Assembly: GCA_009928745.1 (NCBI GenBank)
Contig: SACC01000025.1
Span: 1-10,771 of the forward strand
DNA: 10,771 bases
DNA from: Clostridia bacterium
Lineage (GTDB): Bacteria; Bacillota; Clostridia; Christensenellales; CAG-1252
Direction: 5' to 3'
Under the pieces are notes generated by a model. It was given only the letters and a program-made list of their open reading frames with translations. It made no database searches and was not told where the DNA came from. A program made the position numbers and the translations under genes. Positions 1 to 7,307 of the stretch are shown here, piece by piece (the first letter of the stretch is position 1; the number at the start of each line of letters is the position of its first letter).

Positions 1-783
1 GCAGACAGCAACGCCGAAGAGTATCTTACGCGCTCAACACTTGAGATTAGCCGTAAGCAAAATATGACAACGGGCGCAGTTACGCAGCTAGGTCAAATTC
101 TTAATATTAATCCGCCGACGCGTATGGAATGCTACGATATATCGAATATCAGCGGCACCGACAAAGTCGCCTCGATGACCGTATTTGAAGACGGCGAAAA
201 AACTACCAAACTATACAGAAATTTCCGCATTAAAACTGTTGAGGGCGCGAATGACTTCGCCAGCATGAAGGAAGCGCTTGTAAGACGGTTGTTGAGGCTG
301 ACAGAGGGCAAGGACATTAGTTTCAAATGCCGTCCAGACCTTATCGTTATTGACGGCGGACAAGGACAGGTCACTTACGCCATGGAGGCGCTAAAAGAAT
401 GCGGATATGCGGATATCCCACTTATCGGTCTCGCAAAGAAAGAGGAGACCATCATTAAATCTGACGGTAGTGTTGTGCTTCTGCCCAAGAATAGCTTTGC
501 GCTGATGCTTTTGCAGCGAATACGGGACGAAGCGCACCGCTTTGCAATCAATTATCATCGCAAATTGCGCGAATCGCGCACACTCGAGAGCAAGCTGAAG
601 AGCATTAACGGCGTAGGAGACGCGACGGTGAAAGCCTTGTTCGCTTATTTTAAGTCTTACGAAGCAATAAGCGCAGCGACAAAAGACGAATTGATGAAGG
701 CGCCGCGAATGAGTGATAAACTCGCCGACAAGGTCATTGCATTCTTTAAGACTGCCTTTGAAAAGAGCATAGAGAAAAAATGA
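1..783 (+). CDS. uvrC: UvrABC system protein C, C-terminal part (5' end outside window)
   Basis: UvrC is the dual-incision nuclease of bacterial nucleotide excision repair, cutting on both sides of a lesion marked by UvrB. The reading frame is open from base 1, so the first ATG at 64 is internal. The 260 visible residues are the C-terminal half; a full UvrC is about 600 residues, so the GIY-YIG nuclease and UvrB-binding parts lie upstream. Visible in order (fragment numbering) are the RNase H-like endonuclease domain with Asp46 in ECYDISN, the FEDG and NDFASM motifs, Asp118 in LIVIDGGQGQ and His179 in RDEAHRFA, all matching the family's acidic/His active site. A tandem helix-hairpin-helix DNA-binding region follows at about residues 196-250 (INGVGDATVKALF). 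It ends with a Lys-rich tail at TGA. No frameshift is seen. Identification is very secure; only the N-terminus is missing. Confidence 0.97.
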   Translation, partial: ADSNAEEYLTRSTLEISRKQNMTTGAVTQLGQILNINPPTRMECYDISNISGTDKVASMTVFEDGEKTTKLYRNFRIKTVEGANDFASMKEALVRRLLRLTEGKDISFKCRPDLIVIDGGQGQVTYAMEALKECGYADIPLIGLAKKEETIIKSDGSVVLLPKNSFALMLLQRIRDEAHRFAINYHRKLRESRTLESKLKSINGVGDATVKALFAYFKSYEAISAATKDELMKAPRMSDKLADKVIAFFKTAFEKSIEKK

Positions 784-847
784 TATTGACAGCAAAAGAA
801 TATCACAAAGACAAAATACGAGCGGCGATTAAATTTCATTTTATAAC

Positions 848-878
848 AGCGTAGGTATTGTACCGTTTTTTGTACGCT
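848..878. repeat. Bulged inverted repeat downstream of uvrC, possible weak terminator
   Basis: The arms AGCGTA (848-853) and TACGCT (873-878) are perfect reverse complements. Inside them lies a second small stem, GGTA (854-857) and TACC (861-864), around the loop TTG. A run of six T (866-871) follows the inner stem. As RNA this could fold as a 10-base-pair stem with one 8-base bulge, or as a very short hairpin plus U-tract acting as a weak intrinsic terminator for uvrC. The inner stem is only 4 base pairs, so termination is doubtful. It is the only structured element between uvrC and the HAD promoter. Confidence 0.3.
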
Positions 879-884
879 AAGCTA

Positions 885-913
885 TTGCGGAAAAACACGA
901 TTCGTGTTAAAAT
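885..913 (+). promoter_or_regulatory. Sigma-A-type promoter for the HAD gene, extended -10, leaderless
   Basis: The -35-like TTGCGG (885-890) is followed by a 17-base spacer and the -10 hexamer TAAAAT (908-913), preceded by the extended -10 dinucleotide TG (905-906). Transcription would start about 7 bases after the -10, near 920-921, which is the A of the ATG of the next gene. No Shine-Dalgarno sequence lies before that ATG, consistent with a leaderless mRNA. The -35 matches consensus at only three positions, so the call rests mainly on the spacing and the extended -10. Confidence 0.5.
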
Positions 914-920
914 ATGATTT

Positions 921-1739
921 ATGAAATACAAGATGATTGCAAGTGATTACGACGGCACCATATACCCGTTCAATGCGCGGGAGGTGCTTTTTTATACCAA
1001 GGAGACAATCCATAGATATATTGCCGCAGGGGGCATTTTTGTCCTTAGTACAGGGAGAATCTTTAGTTCTATACGTCCTGAGGCAGAGAGGCTGGGGCTT
1101 AGCGGCGACCTGATTTGTCTGCAAGGTTCCGCAGTTTATTCGCTAGACAGCGGTGAATTAAAAGCCTCTGATTGTTTAAGCATTGCGACCGCAACAAGCG
1201 TATTAAAGTTCGGCGAGGACGAAGGCAGAATATGCCAGATGTATTACGGCAAGGACTATTATACAGCAAAGGAAAATAATTTTACTACGCTCTACGCCGA
1301 ATACTGCAATGTTCAGCCGCAATATACTAACTGCAAATTATCAGAATTTGTAGAGCAAAACGGCATAAGACCTTTCAAAATTATTATTCTCACCGAGCCT
1401 AACGAGGCAAGCGAAATGTTGCGCCGTACAAGAGAGCATTTTAAGGATAGCGTTGATGTTTCAAGAAGCGGACCGATGTACATTGAGATTGTTTCGCCGA
1501 CTTCGGGCAAAGGCAATGCGGTAAAAAGACTTGCCGACAGCTACGGTATTAATATTGAAGATGTTGCGGTATTCGGGGATGCGCTGAACGACATATCCAT
1601 GCTAAAAGTCGCAGGCTTGGCAGTCGCAGTCGGCAACGCAATGGACGAGGTAAAGGCTGTGGCTGATATAATCGCTGAGGATGCTAGCGACTGCGGGGTG
1701 GCGAAAATAATCGAGCGTATAATATCCGATACGATATAA
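921..1739 (+). CDS. Cof-type HAD-superfamily hydrolase (sugar-phosphate/flavin phosphatase family)
   Basis: This is a cytosolic haloacid dehalogenase-type phosphatase of the Cof/YidA (IIB cap) group, 272 residues, the usual length. Motif I is DYDGT with nucleophile Asp9 and acid/base Asp11. Motif II is Thr44 or Ser43 in LSTGR, motif III is Lys197 in SGKGNAVKRL, and motif IV is the magnesium-binding pair Asp220/Asp224 in FGDALNDISML. The roughly 120 residues between motifs II and III are the IIB-type cap. Family members dephosphorylate phosphosugars, FMN or similar small phosphates; the substrate cannot be read from sequence. The ATG at 921 is chosen because the upstream ATG at 913 is out of frame and soon stops. 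There is no ribosome-binding site, and a promoter sits directly before the start. It stands alone between uvrC and murB, with gaps of 137 and 88 bases, so it may be a separate transcription unit. Confidence 0.92.
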   Translation: MKYKMIASDYDGTIYPFNAREVLFYTKETIHRYIAAGGIFVLSTGRIFSSIRPEAERLGLSGDLICLQGSAVYSLDSGELKASDCLSIATATSVLKFGEDEGRICQMYYGKDYYTAKENNFTTLYAEYCNVQPQYTNCKLSEFVEQNGIRPFKIIILTEPNEASEMLRRTREHFKDSVDVSRSGPMYIEIVSPTSGKGNAVKRLADSYGINIEDVAVFGDALNDISMLKVAGLAVAVGNAMDEVKAVADIIAEDASDCGVAKIIERIISDTI

Positions 1740-1745
1740 CAATAT

Positions 1746-1799
1746 AAAGTAGCGAAGTAGAGAAGGTTAATTCAAGCAAAAAAATAGAAACTTCACTTT
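1746..1799. repeat. Imperfect inverted repeat in HAD-murB gap
   Basis: The left arm is AAAGT (1746-1750) plus GAAGT (1754-1758), with a 3-base bulge AGC. The right arm ACTTCACTTT (1790-1799) is its reverse complement, giving ten potential base pairs around a 31-base loop. It lacks a following T-run and is AT-rich, so it is not a convincing terminator. It may be a fold of the murB leader or chance complementarity in AT-rich DNA. Confidence 0.25.
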
Positions 1800-1807
1800 G
1801 TTTACAA

Positions 1808-1841
1808 CTTGAAGCATATACTTATATATGCTATATTCAAG
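1808..1841 (+). promoter_or_regulatory. Inverted repeat spanning the murB start codon
   Basis: The arms CTTGAA (1808-1813) with GCATATA (1814-1820) pair with TATATGC (1825-1831) and TTCAAG (1836-1841). The loop is CTTA (1821-1824) and there is one 4-base bulge TATA (1832-1835), giving 13 potential base pairs. The murB ATG (1828-1830) lies in the right arm. In a transcript that begins upstream, this hairpin would bury the start codon; as DNA it could be an operator. A TATACT hexamer (1817-1822) inside it could be a -10 with a poor -35 (TTCACT, 1792-1797, spacer 19), placing transcription start close to the ATG. No Shine-Dalgarno sequence is present. Confidence 0.4.
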
Positions 1842-2709
1842 TATTAAAGATAAGCTCATATCCGAAGGCATAAGCGTAAAGGAAAAGGTAAGCGGAGCCT
1901 TGCTTAGCACATTCGGTAGCGGCGGCATTATTGAATATCTTGCCGAGCCGCTTACTGTCGATCAGTTGAAGATTACCTTATCCGCAATCAAACCTTTGCC
2001 CTGTCCCATTATAGGCGGAGGGAGCAACACACTTATTGCAGATGGCGGCTTACCTTTCGCGGTTTCCATACGACGGCTTAGCTCCATCACTGTGAGCAAT
2101 AATTGTATGGAATGTTCAGCAGGAAGCCGAGTGCAGACCATAGCGGCGCTTGCGGAGAATAGTTGTTTAAGTGGAGCAGAGTTTTTGTGCGGTATCCCCG
2201 GTACTTTTGGAGGCGCGGTATGTCTTAATGCGGGCGCTTTCGGGAGGGAGTTCAAGGATATTCTTGTCAGCGTTACGCTATTAGAGAATAACGCTTTAGT
2301 TAAATACACGCCTCAACAACTTTGTATGGAGTACCGCAACGGCAATATCGGCGACCGAATCGTTGTCGGAGGCGCAATAAGATTAGAAGAGGGTTCGGCT
2401 CAAGATATACGCAAGCGTACCTTAGAAAACAAAGAATACAGATCGCGGACGCAGCCTATCGAAAGGTCGCTAGGCAGCGTATTCAAAAGAGTAGACGGTC
2501 AAAGCGCGGCGGTATACATTGAGCAAACAGGATTGAAGGGTATAATAGTAGGTGGCGCGCAGCTATCTACGCGGCATTGCAATTTTATAGTCAATAGAGG
2601 AGGCGCCAAAAGTGTCGATTATATAGCTATAGCAGATCTGGTGAGTAATGCGGTAAAGACGCAGGGTATAGATTTAGAAATGGAGAATAATTTATTAGGT
2701 TATGAATGA
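1828..2709 (+). CDS. murB: UDP-N-acetylenolpyruvoylglucosamine reductase
   Basis: MurB is the FAD enzyme that uses NADPH to reduce UDP-GlcNAc-enolpyruvate to UDP-MurNAc, the second committed step of peptidoglycan precursor synthesis in the cytosol. At 293 residues it fits the short MurB type of Gram-positives. Seen are the FAD-binding GGGSNTLIADGG (residues 63-74), GIPGTFGGAVCLNAGAFG (122-139), Arg170 in EYRN, the catalytic Ser217 in SLGSVFKR, GGAQLSTRH with FIVN near residue 250, and Glu286 near the C-terminus as the likely proton-donor partner. It is divergent: the early motif usually TTFxIGGPA reads STFGSGGII, and the C-terminal LExEV reads LEMENN. The ATG at 1828 is the first in frame after a stop at 1810. 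No ribosome-binding site precedes it, and the start lies inside an inverted repeat. The 3' end overlaps whiA by 8 bases, suggesting translational coupling. Confidence 0.93.
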   Translation: MLYSSIKDKLISEGISVKEKVSGALLSTFGSGGIIEYLAEPLTVDQLKITLSAIKPLPCPIIGGGSNTLIADGGLPFAVSIRRLSSITVSNNCMECSAGSRVQTIAALAENSCLSGAEFLCGIPGTFGGAVCLNAGAFGREFKDILVSVTLLENNALVKYTPQQLCMEYRNGNIGDRIVVGGAIRLEEGSAQDIRKRTLENKEYRSRTQPIERSLGSVFKRVDGQSAAVYIEQTGLKGIIVGGAQLSTRHCNFIVNRGGAKSVDYIAIADLVSNAVKTQGIDLEMENNLLGYE

Positions 2710-3631
2710 TGCAGATGTAAAAGCAGAAATACTGGAAAGTATTAATAGAGATAAGGAAGATATTCTAACTTATCTTTCCGCGCTTATTGCAGCAGGCGGT
2801 GAAATATTGCTGACAGGCAAGGAATTTTCTCTCGAATTCATTACATTTTACAGCGCGCTAGCCTATGATTTTTGTAAAACAGTTAAGGAAAATTATAATT
2901 ACGGACCGGAAATAACCATAAAACAGCCTGAGGACAAGCGTTGCAACAGATATTATGTTGTTAATATGCCTAGCAAAATTACCAAGCAATTATTGAAGGA
3001 CACAAAAATAATGGTAGCAGATGACAACGGAGAAGTTAAAACAATCAACTTCGGTGTAAGTCCAATCGGAAAAAGAGACGATAAGCAATTCGGCAATTAC
3101 ATAAAAGGACTGTTTTTAGCTTGCGGCAAAGTGTTCATTTATGAGGGTAACTATCTTGTGGAAATGTCCTTGCCTAACGCAGACTTTGCTGAGGAAATAG
3201 CCTCAATGCTTACAAAGTATGATATAATTTGTGGGCAGTCTTATAAAGGCGACAAGGTTGTTTTGAGTATCAAAGCGGGGGAAATGGTAGGCAACTTCTT
3301 AGCGCTTTGCGGCGCCTCAGATAGTTCGCTTGAGCTGATTAATATTTTGATCAGGAGAGATATAAGCAACAATATTAACCGTCAGGCTAATTGTGAGGTT
3401 GCCAATTCCGACAGGAATGCGACAGCCGCCGTGCAGCAAGTGCGCGCAATCCTTGCGCTTATTGAAAAAGGCTCAATGGACAAGCTATCCGATGAGCTTA
3501 GAGAGGTAGCCGAATTCCGTATAGCCAATCCCAATATGTCGCTTGCAGCGTTGGCGGAGCGGTTTGAACTTTCCAAAAGCGGCTTGAGCCACCGTATGAA
3601 AAGGATAATCAAGCTTTCTGAAGAACTATAG
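2702..3631 (+). CDS. whiA: DNA-binding protein WhiA
   Basis: WhiA is a Gram-positive protein that pairs a LAGLIDADG homing-endonuclease-like fold without nuclease function with a C-terminal helix-turn-helix. In Streptomyces it is a sporulation transcription factor; in Bacillus subtilis it associates with the nucleoid and affects division and chromosome segregation. At 309 residues it has normal length. The N-terminal domain carries the family pattern around KGLFLACGKVF (about residues 133-143). The hallmark NRQANCEVANSDR lies near residue 225, and the C-terminal helix-turn-helix is visible as ANPNMSLAALAERFELSKSGLSHRMKRI (given in part: SLAALAERF then SKSGLSHRM). The ATG at 2702 lies within the last codons of murB; only a weak AGG-like element precedes it, so coupling to murB translation is likely. 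In many Bacillota, whiA follows rapZ and yvcK; here it directly follows murB. Its stop overlaps the dnaE ribosome-binding site. Confidence 0.95.
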   Translation: MNDADVKAEILESINRDKEDILTYLSALIAAGGEILLTGKEFSLEFITFYSALAYDFCKTVKENYNYGPEITIKQPEDKRCNRYYVVNMPSKITKQLLKDTKIMVADDNGEVKTINFGVSPIGKRDDKQFGNYIKGLFLACGKVFIYEGNYLVEMSLPNADFAEEIASMLTKYDIICGQSYKGDKVVLSIKAGEMVGNFLALCGASDSSLELINILIRRDISNNINRQANCEVANSDRNATAAVQQVRAILALIEKGSMDKLSDELREVAEFRIANPNMSLAALAERFELSKSGLSHRMKRIIKLSEEL

Positions 3632-3634
3632 GAG
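3630..3634 (+). promoter_or_regulatory. dnaE ribosome-binding site, decides between two adjacent ATGs
   Basis: AGGAG at 3630-3634 overlaps the whiA stop TAG (3629-3631). Two ATG codons follow in frame at 3637 and 3640. The spacing is 2 bases to the first and 5 to the second, so 3640 is the better start. Confidence 0.7.
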
Positions 3635-3639
3635 ATATG

Positions 3640-6600
3640 ATGAAACCATTTGTTCATTTGCATTTACACACCGAATACAGTCTGTTAGACGGCGCAACGC
3701 GCATAAAAGATATATTCGACAAGGCGCGAGAGCTTAATATGCCTGCGGTAGCTATGACCGATCACGGCAATATGTACGGCACTATGGATTTTTTTCATGA
3801 GGCTGAGAATAATTGGCTAAAGTTAATCAAAAAAATCAAGTTAGAAGAGGCGATGGATGCTTACAAAAGGGAGCTTGACAGTAATCCGGATTTGAAAATC
3901 GAAATTCCCAATAAAGACGATATATATGCAACCAAAGAAGATAAAGAAATGTATAAGCATCTATATGTAAAACCGATTATTGGCTGTGAGTTTTATGTCG
4001 CCGAAGATATGCATGTAAGGGAAAAAGATATGTTTCATCTGGTTTTAATTGCCAAAAACGAGCAAGGCTACAAAAATCTGGTGAAGATGAATTCGCTTGC
4101 TTGGATTGAGGGCTTCTATTACAAACCGCGTATCGATATTGCGTGCTTAAGCGCGCATTGCGAGGGCTTGATATGTTTGAGCGCATGTGTTGCAGGACGC
4201 ATTCCGCAATACATTCTTGAAGATAACTACGAAAAAGCCAAGGAATACGCGCTGATGCTAAAAGCAATGTTTAGGGAAGGGGATTTTTATCTTGAGATGC
4301 AGGATCACGGCGTAGAGGAAAACGGAGTTTTCATCGAAAAGCTGGTGAACATTTCTCTTATACGATTGGCCAGGGAAATCGGCGTTAAGCTTGTAATAAC
4401 CAACGATGTGCATTATACCAATAAGGAAGATTCGGAGATGCATGACGTGCTTCTCTGTATCCAGACGGGCGCATATATTGACGATGAGAAGAGAATGCGC
4501 TTTAGCGGCGACGGGTTCTATATGAAAAGCTATGACGAACTGTTGGAGCTTTTCCCGAATCACCAAGACGCGCTTGACGTGACGCTTGAGATTGCCGACA
4601 AATGCAATTTGCAGATGCCCCAAAAGCAATCTTTGATGCCGTATTATATCCCCGACGACGGCAGCAGCGCCTCGGATTTTTTGAAGAAAATTACTTGGGA
4701 AAGAGTAGAAGAGAGGTATACCGAGACTACTGATGAAATAAGCAAAAGAATTGAATACGAGCTTAGCGTAATAATTGATATGGGCTTTGCGGAGTATTAT
4801 CTTATAGTGTGGGATTTTATTGATTATGCAAAAAGAATCAATGTCCCGGTCGGCGCAGGCAGAGGCAGCGGCGTAGGCAGCATTGTTGCATATATTATCG
4901 GTATAACCAATGTTGACCCTTTAAAATACAATCTTATTTTTGAAAGATTTCTTAACAAGGAAAGAGTATCTAACCCCGATTTTGATATTGATTTCTGCTA
5001 TGAAGGCAGAGGCAAGATTATAGAATATGTCAACGAAAAGTACGGCAGAGACAAGGTAGCGCAGATTATTACCTTTGGCACACTTGCCGCAAAGGCAGCT
5101 ATTAAGGATGTGGCAAGAGTATATAAAGTGCCTTATGCAGATGTTGATAAAATAACCAAGGCTATACCTGACGCCGCAGGAAGGACTACGATTGACGCCA
5201 TAATGGGCAGAGTTAAGGACGAAAAACACCTAAAATACCGTTCTAGCGATATAATCAACATGTACGAAAGCGATGATACCGTCCGCAAAATAATGGATAT
5301 GGCGGCAAAAATCGAGGGTATGCCGCGCAATTCGGGCAAGCACGCCGCAGGCGTAGTTATCTGCTGTGATACGATAAGCGACCATGTGCCTTTGCAGACG
5401 AGTGAAAATGCGATTACAACGCAGTTTCCCAAAGATCAGGTTGAAGAGCTGGGGCTTTTGAAAATGGACTTTTTGGGGCTGACTACGCTTACTGATTTAA
5501 AGCACGCCAAAGAATATATATTTGCCAATTCCGGCAAGGAGATAGATTTTGACACTCTCGGATACGAAGACCCGAGAGTATACGCGCTTATAGCGTCAGG
5601 CGATACAGATGCTGTATTCCAGTTAGAAAGCGGCGGTATGCGGCGCTTTATGCAGGATCTTGTGCCTACCTCTTTTGAGGATATTATCGCAGGCATATCC
5701 CTTTATCGTCCGGGTCCTATGGATTCAATACCAAAATACATATATAACAAACGCAACCTTTCAAAAATACAATATAAGGACGAAAGGCTTAAGCCCATAC
5801 TACAGACTACCTACGGCTGTATAGTGTATCAAGAACAGGTTATGGATATAGTGAGGGTAATTGGCGGCTATTCATACGGCAGAGCGGATATTTTGCGGCG
5901 TATAATGAGCAAAAAAAAGGAAAAGGAAATGGCGCTTCAGAGACATATTTTCCTTGAAGGCTGTCCGGCAGACGGCAAAAACACCGCAGTAAAGGGCGCG
6001 AAGAATCTCGGAATGAACGAAAAAGTCGCGTTGGAATTATTCGGCGAGATGGCAAGCTTTGCAGAATACGCGTTCAACAAATCTCACGCGGCGGCGTACG
6101 CTGTGCTTTCATACGAGACCGCGTATATGAAGTGTTATTATCAGCAAGAATATATTACTTCCGTTATGAATAACCGTATAGGCAAGTCGGATGAAGTAGC
6201 AAAATATATAGGTTATCTCAAGGAGCGCAATGTCAAAATTTTACCTCCTGATATCAACAAATGCGATGTGCTTTTCTCAACGGACGGAAAGACGGTAAGA
6301 CTCGGACTAATGAGTATTAAGGGAGTAGGTGAGGACGCTGCGGCGGCAGTCGTTGCAGAGCGCAACGCTAACGGCGAATACAAAAGCCTCCAAAGTCTTT
6401 TTGAACGGATGGGAAATGTACCTAATAAAACAATGATCGAGGGTATGATAAAAGCAGGCTCATTGGATAGCTTCGGCGAGACGCGCGCAACGCTTCTCAA
6501 TAATTACGAAAGGGTGCTTGCGACGATTACACAGGACAGAAGGAAAAAGGCAACCGGTCAGTTGTCGCTTTTTGATGCCTTTGAAGAAAACGCTTTTTCG

Positions 6601-7305
6601 CCCGAAGTCGAGCTGATACGGTTGAGCGAGCTGCCAATGCAGACATTGCTCGAATACGAAAAGGATGTGTTGAATACTTATATGTCTGGTCATCCTCTTA
6701 ACGATTATGCGCAGCTGTATGCTGAGATTCCCTTCAAGCTGGGTCAGCTGACGGAAGATATATCGGTGTCTGAAGAGGAGCGTGAAGTCAAAGGTACAGG
6801 CGTTCACGACGGGGAGAGCGTAACGGTTGCAGGTATGATAACATCGGTCAACAAGAAGACTAACAAGCGGGGTGATGAGATGATACTTGCCCGAATGGAA
6901 GACCTAGAGGGAAGTATTGAGCTGTTTGTGTTCGGCAACAACAGTAATAAGGATTTAATCAACAAGGGCAATATCGTTAAGGTGAGCGGAACGCTCAAAT
7001 ACCGTGACGGGACTTACTCGCTTTCGGCGCAGCGAATCAGCGCATGGAGAATTGAGGGGGCGTCGGACGGCAATGCAGATTACGGACGTGTGCTTTTGGT
7101 GATACTCAACAGTATTAAGGGCGCAGAATACGCAAAAATGAACGAGATGCTCAGCGCCTACCGCGGAGGTATGGATGTTATACTCCGCTGTAACGGTAAG
7201 CACTTTGAACTCAAGCAAAAGGTCAAGAATTGCGACGCCTTGTTATGCGAGTTGAAAAGTTTACTAGGCGAGGATAACGCGATAGTACACGAAAAAAAGA
7301 AATAA
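3640..7305 (+). CDS. dnaE: DNA polymerase III alpha subunit, DnaE type
   Basis: This is a C-family replicative DNA polymerase subunit. At 1221 residues it is slightly longer than the E. coli protein (1160). The N-terminal PHP domain starts with HLHLHTEYSLLDG (His8, His10), then DHGNMYG (Asp41, His42), GCEFYV, HLVLIAKNE and ITNDVHY. These metal-site residues look intact, unlike E. coli DnaE, so a metal-dependent 3'-5' exonuclease activity is possible. About 50 extra charged residues (roughly 56-110) split the PHP domain. The polymerase core shows GAGRGSGVGS (405-414), the catalytic Asp449 and Asp451 in PDFDIDF, and Asp610 in KMDFLGL. A tandem helix-hairpin-helix region follows (about 900-930), then a canonical sliding-clamp motif QLSLF (974-978) and an OB-fold near 1060-1135. 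No DnaQ-like or PolC-type exonuclease insertion is present, so this is DnaE rather than PolC. It is close behind whiA and probably co-transcribed with it. An alternative ATG lies at 3637. Confidence 0.96.
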   Translation: MKPFVHLHLHTEYSLLDGATRIKDIFDKARELNMPAVAMTDHGNMYGTMDFFHEAENNWLKLIKKIKLEEAMDAYKRELDSNPDLKIEIPNKDDIYATKEDKEMYKHLYVKPIIGCEFYVAEDMHVREKDMFHLVLIAKNEQGYKNLVKMNSLAWIEGFYYKPRIDIACLSAHCEGLICLSACVAGRIPQYILEDNYEKAKEYALMLKAMFREGDFYLEMQDHGVEENGVFIEKLVNISLIRLAREIGVKLVITNDVHYTNKEDSEMHDVLLCIQTGAYIDDEKRMRFSGDGFYMKSYDELLELFPNHQDALDVTLEIADKCNLQMPQKQSLMPYYIPDDGSSASDFLKKITWERVEERYTETTDEISKRIEYELSVIIDMGFAEYYLIVWDFIDYAKRINVPVGAGRGSGVGSIVAYIIGITNVDPLKYNLIFERFLNKERVSNPDFDIDFCYEGRGKIIEYVNEKYGRDKVAQIITFGTLAAKAAIKDVARVYKVPYADVDKITKAIPDAAGRTTIDAIMGRVKDEKHLKYRSSDIINMYESDDTVRKIMDMAAKIEGMPRNSGKHAAGVVICCDTISDHVPLQTSENAITTQFPKDQVEELGLLKMDFLGLTTLTDLKHAKEYIFANSGKEIDFDTLGYEDPRVYALIASGDTDAVFQLESGGMRRFMQDLVPTSFEDIIAGISLYRPGPMDSIPKYIYNKRNLSKIQYKDERLKPILQTTYGCIVYQEQVMDIVRVIGGYSYGRADILRRIMSKKKEKEMALQRHIFLEGCPADGKNTAVKGAKNLGMNEKVALELFGEMASFAEYAFNKSHAAAYAVLSYETAYMKCYYQQEYITSVMNNRIGKSDEVAKYIGYLKERNVKILPPDINKCDVLFSTDGKTVRLGLMSIKGVGEDAAAAVVAERNANGEYKSLQSLFERMGNVPNKTMIEGMIKAGSLDSFGETRATLLNNYERVLATITQDRRKKATGQLSLFDAFEENAFSPEVELIRLSELPMQTLLEYEKDVLNTYMSGHPLNDYAQLYAEIPFKLGQLTEDISVSEEEREVKGTGVHDGESVTVAGMITSVNKKTNKRGDEMILARMEDLEGSIELFVFGNNSNKDLINKGNIVKVSGTLKYRDGTYSLSAQRISAWRIEGASDGNADYGRVLLVILNSIKGAEYAKMNEMLSAYRGGMDVILRCNGKHFELKQKVKNCDALLCELKSLLGEDNAIVHEKKK

Positions 7306-7307
7306 TC

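Noticed and set aside
786..791. Perfect -35 hexamer TTGACA just after uvrC
   Set aside because: No -10-like hexamer lies 16-18 bases downstream (sequence there is AAGACAAA), so it is unlikely to be a promoter.
391..795. 134-codon open frame on the minus strand opposite uvrC
   Set aside because: It lies wholly opposite the conserved uvrC coding sequence, has no recognisable domain and reflects codon bias of the real gene.
2322..2522. 66-codon + strand frame inside murB
   Set aside because: It is an Arg-rich shift of conserved MurB coding sequence with no ribosome-binding site; the MurB frame is intact through it.
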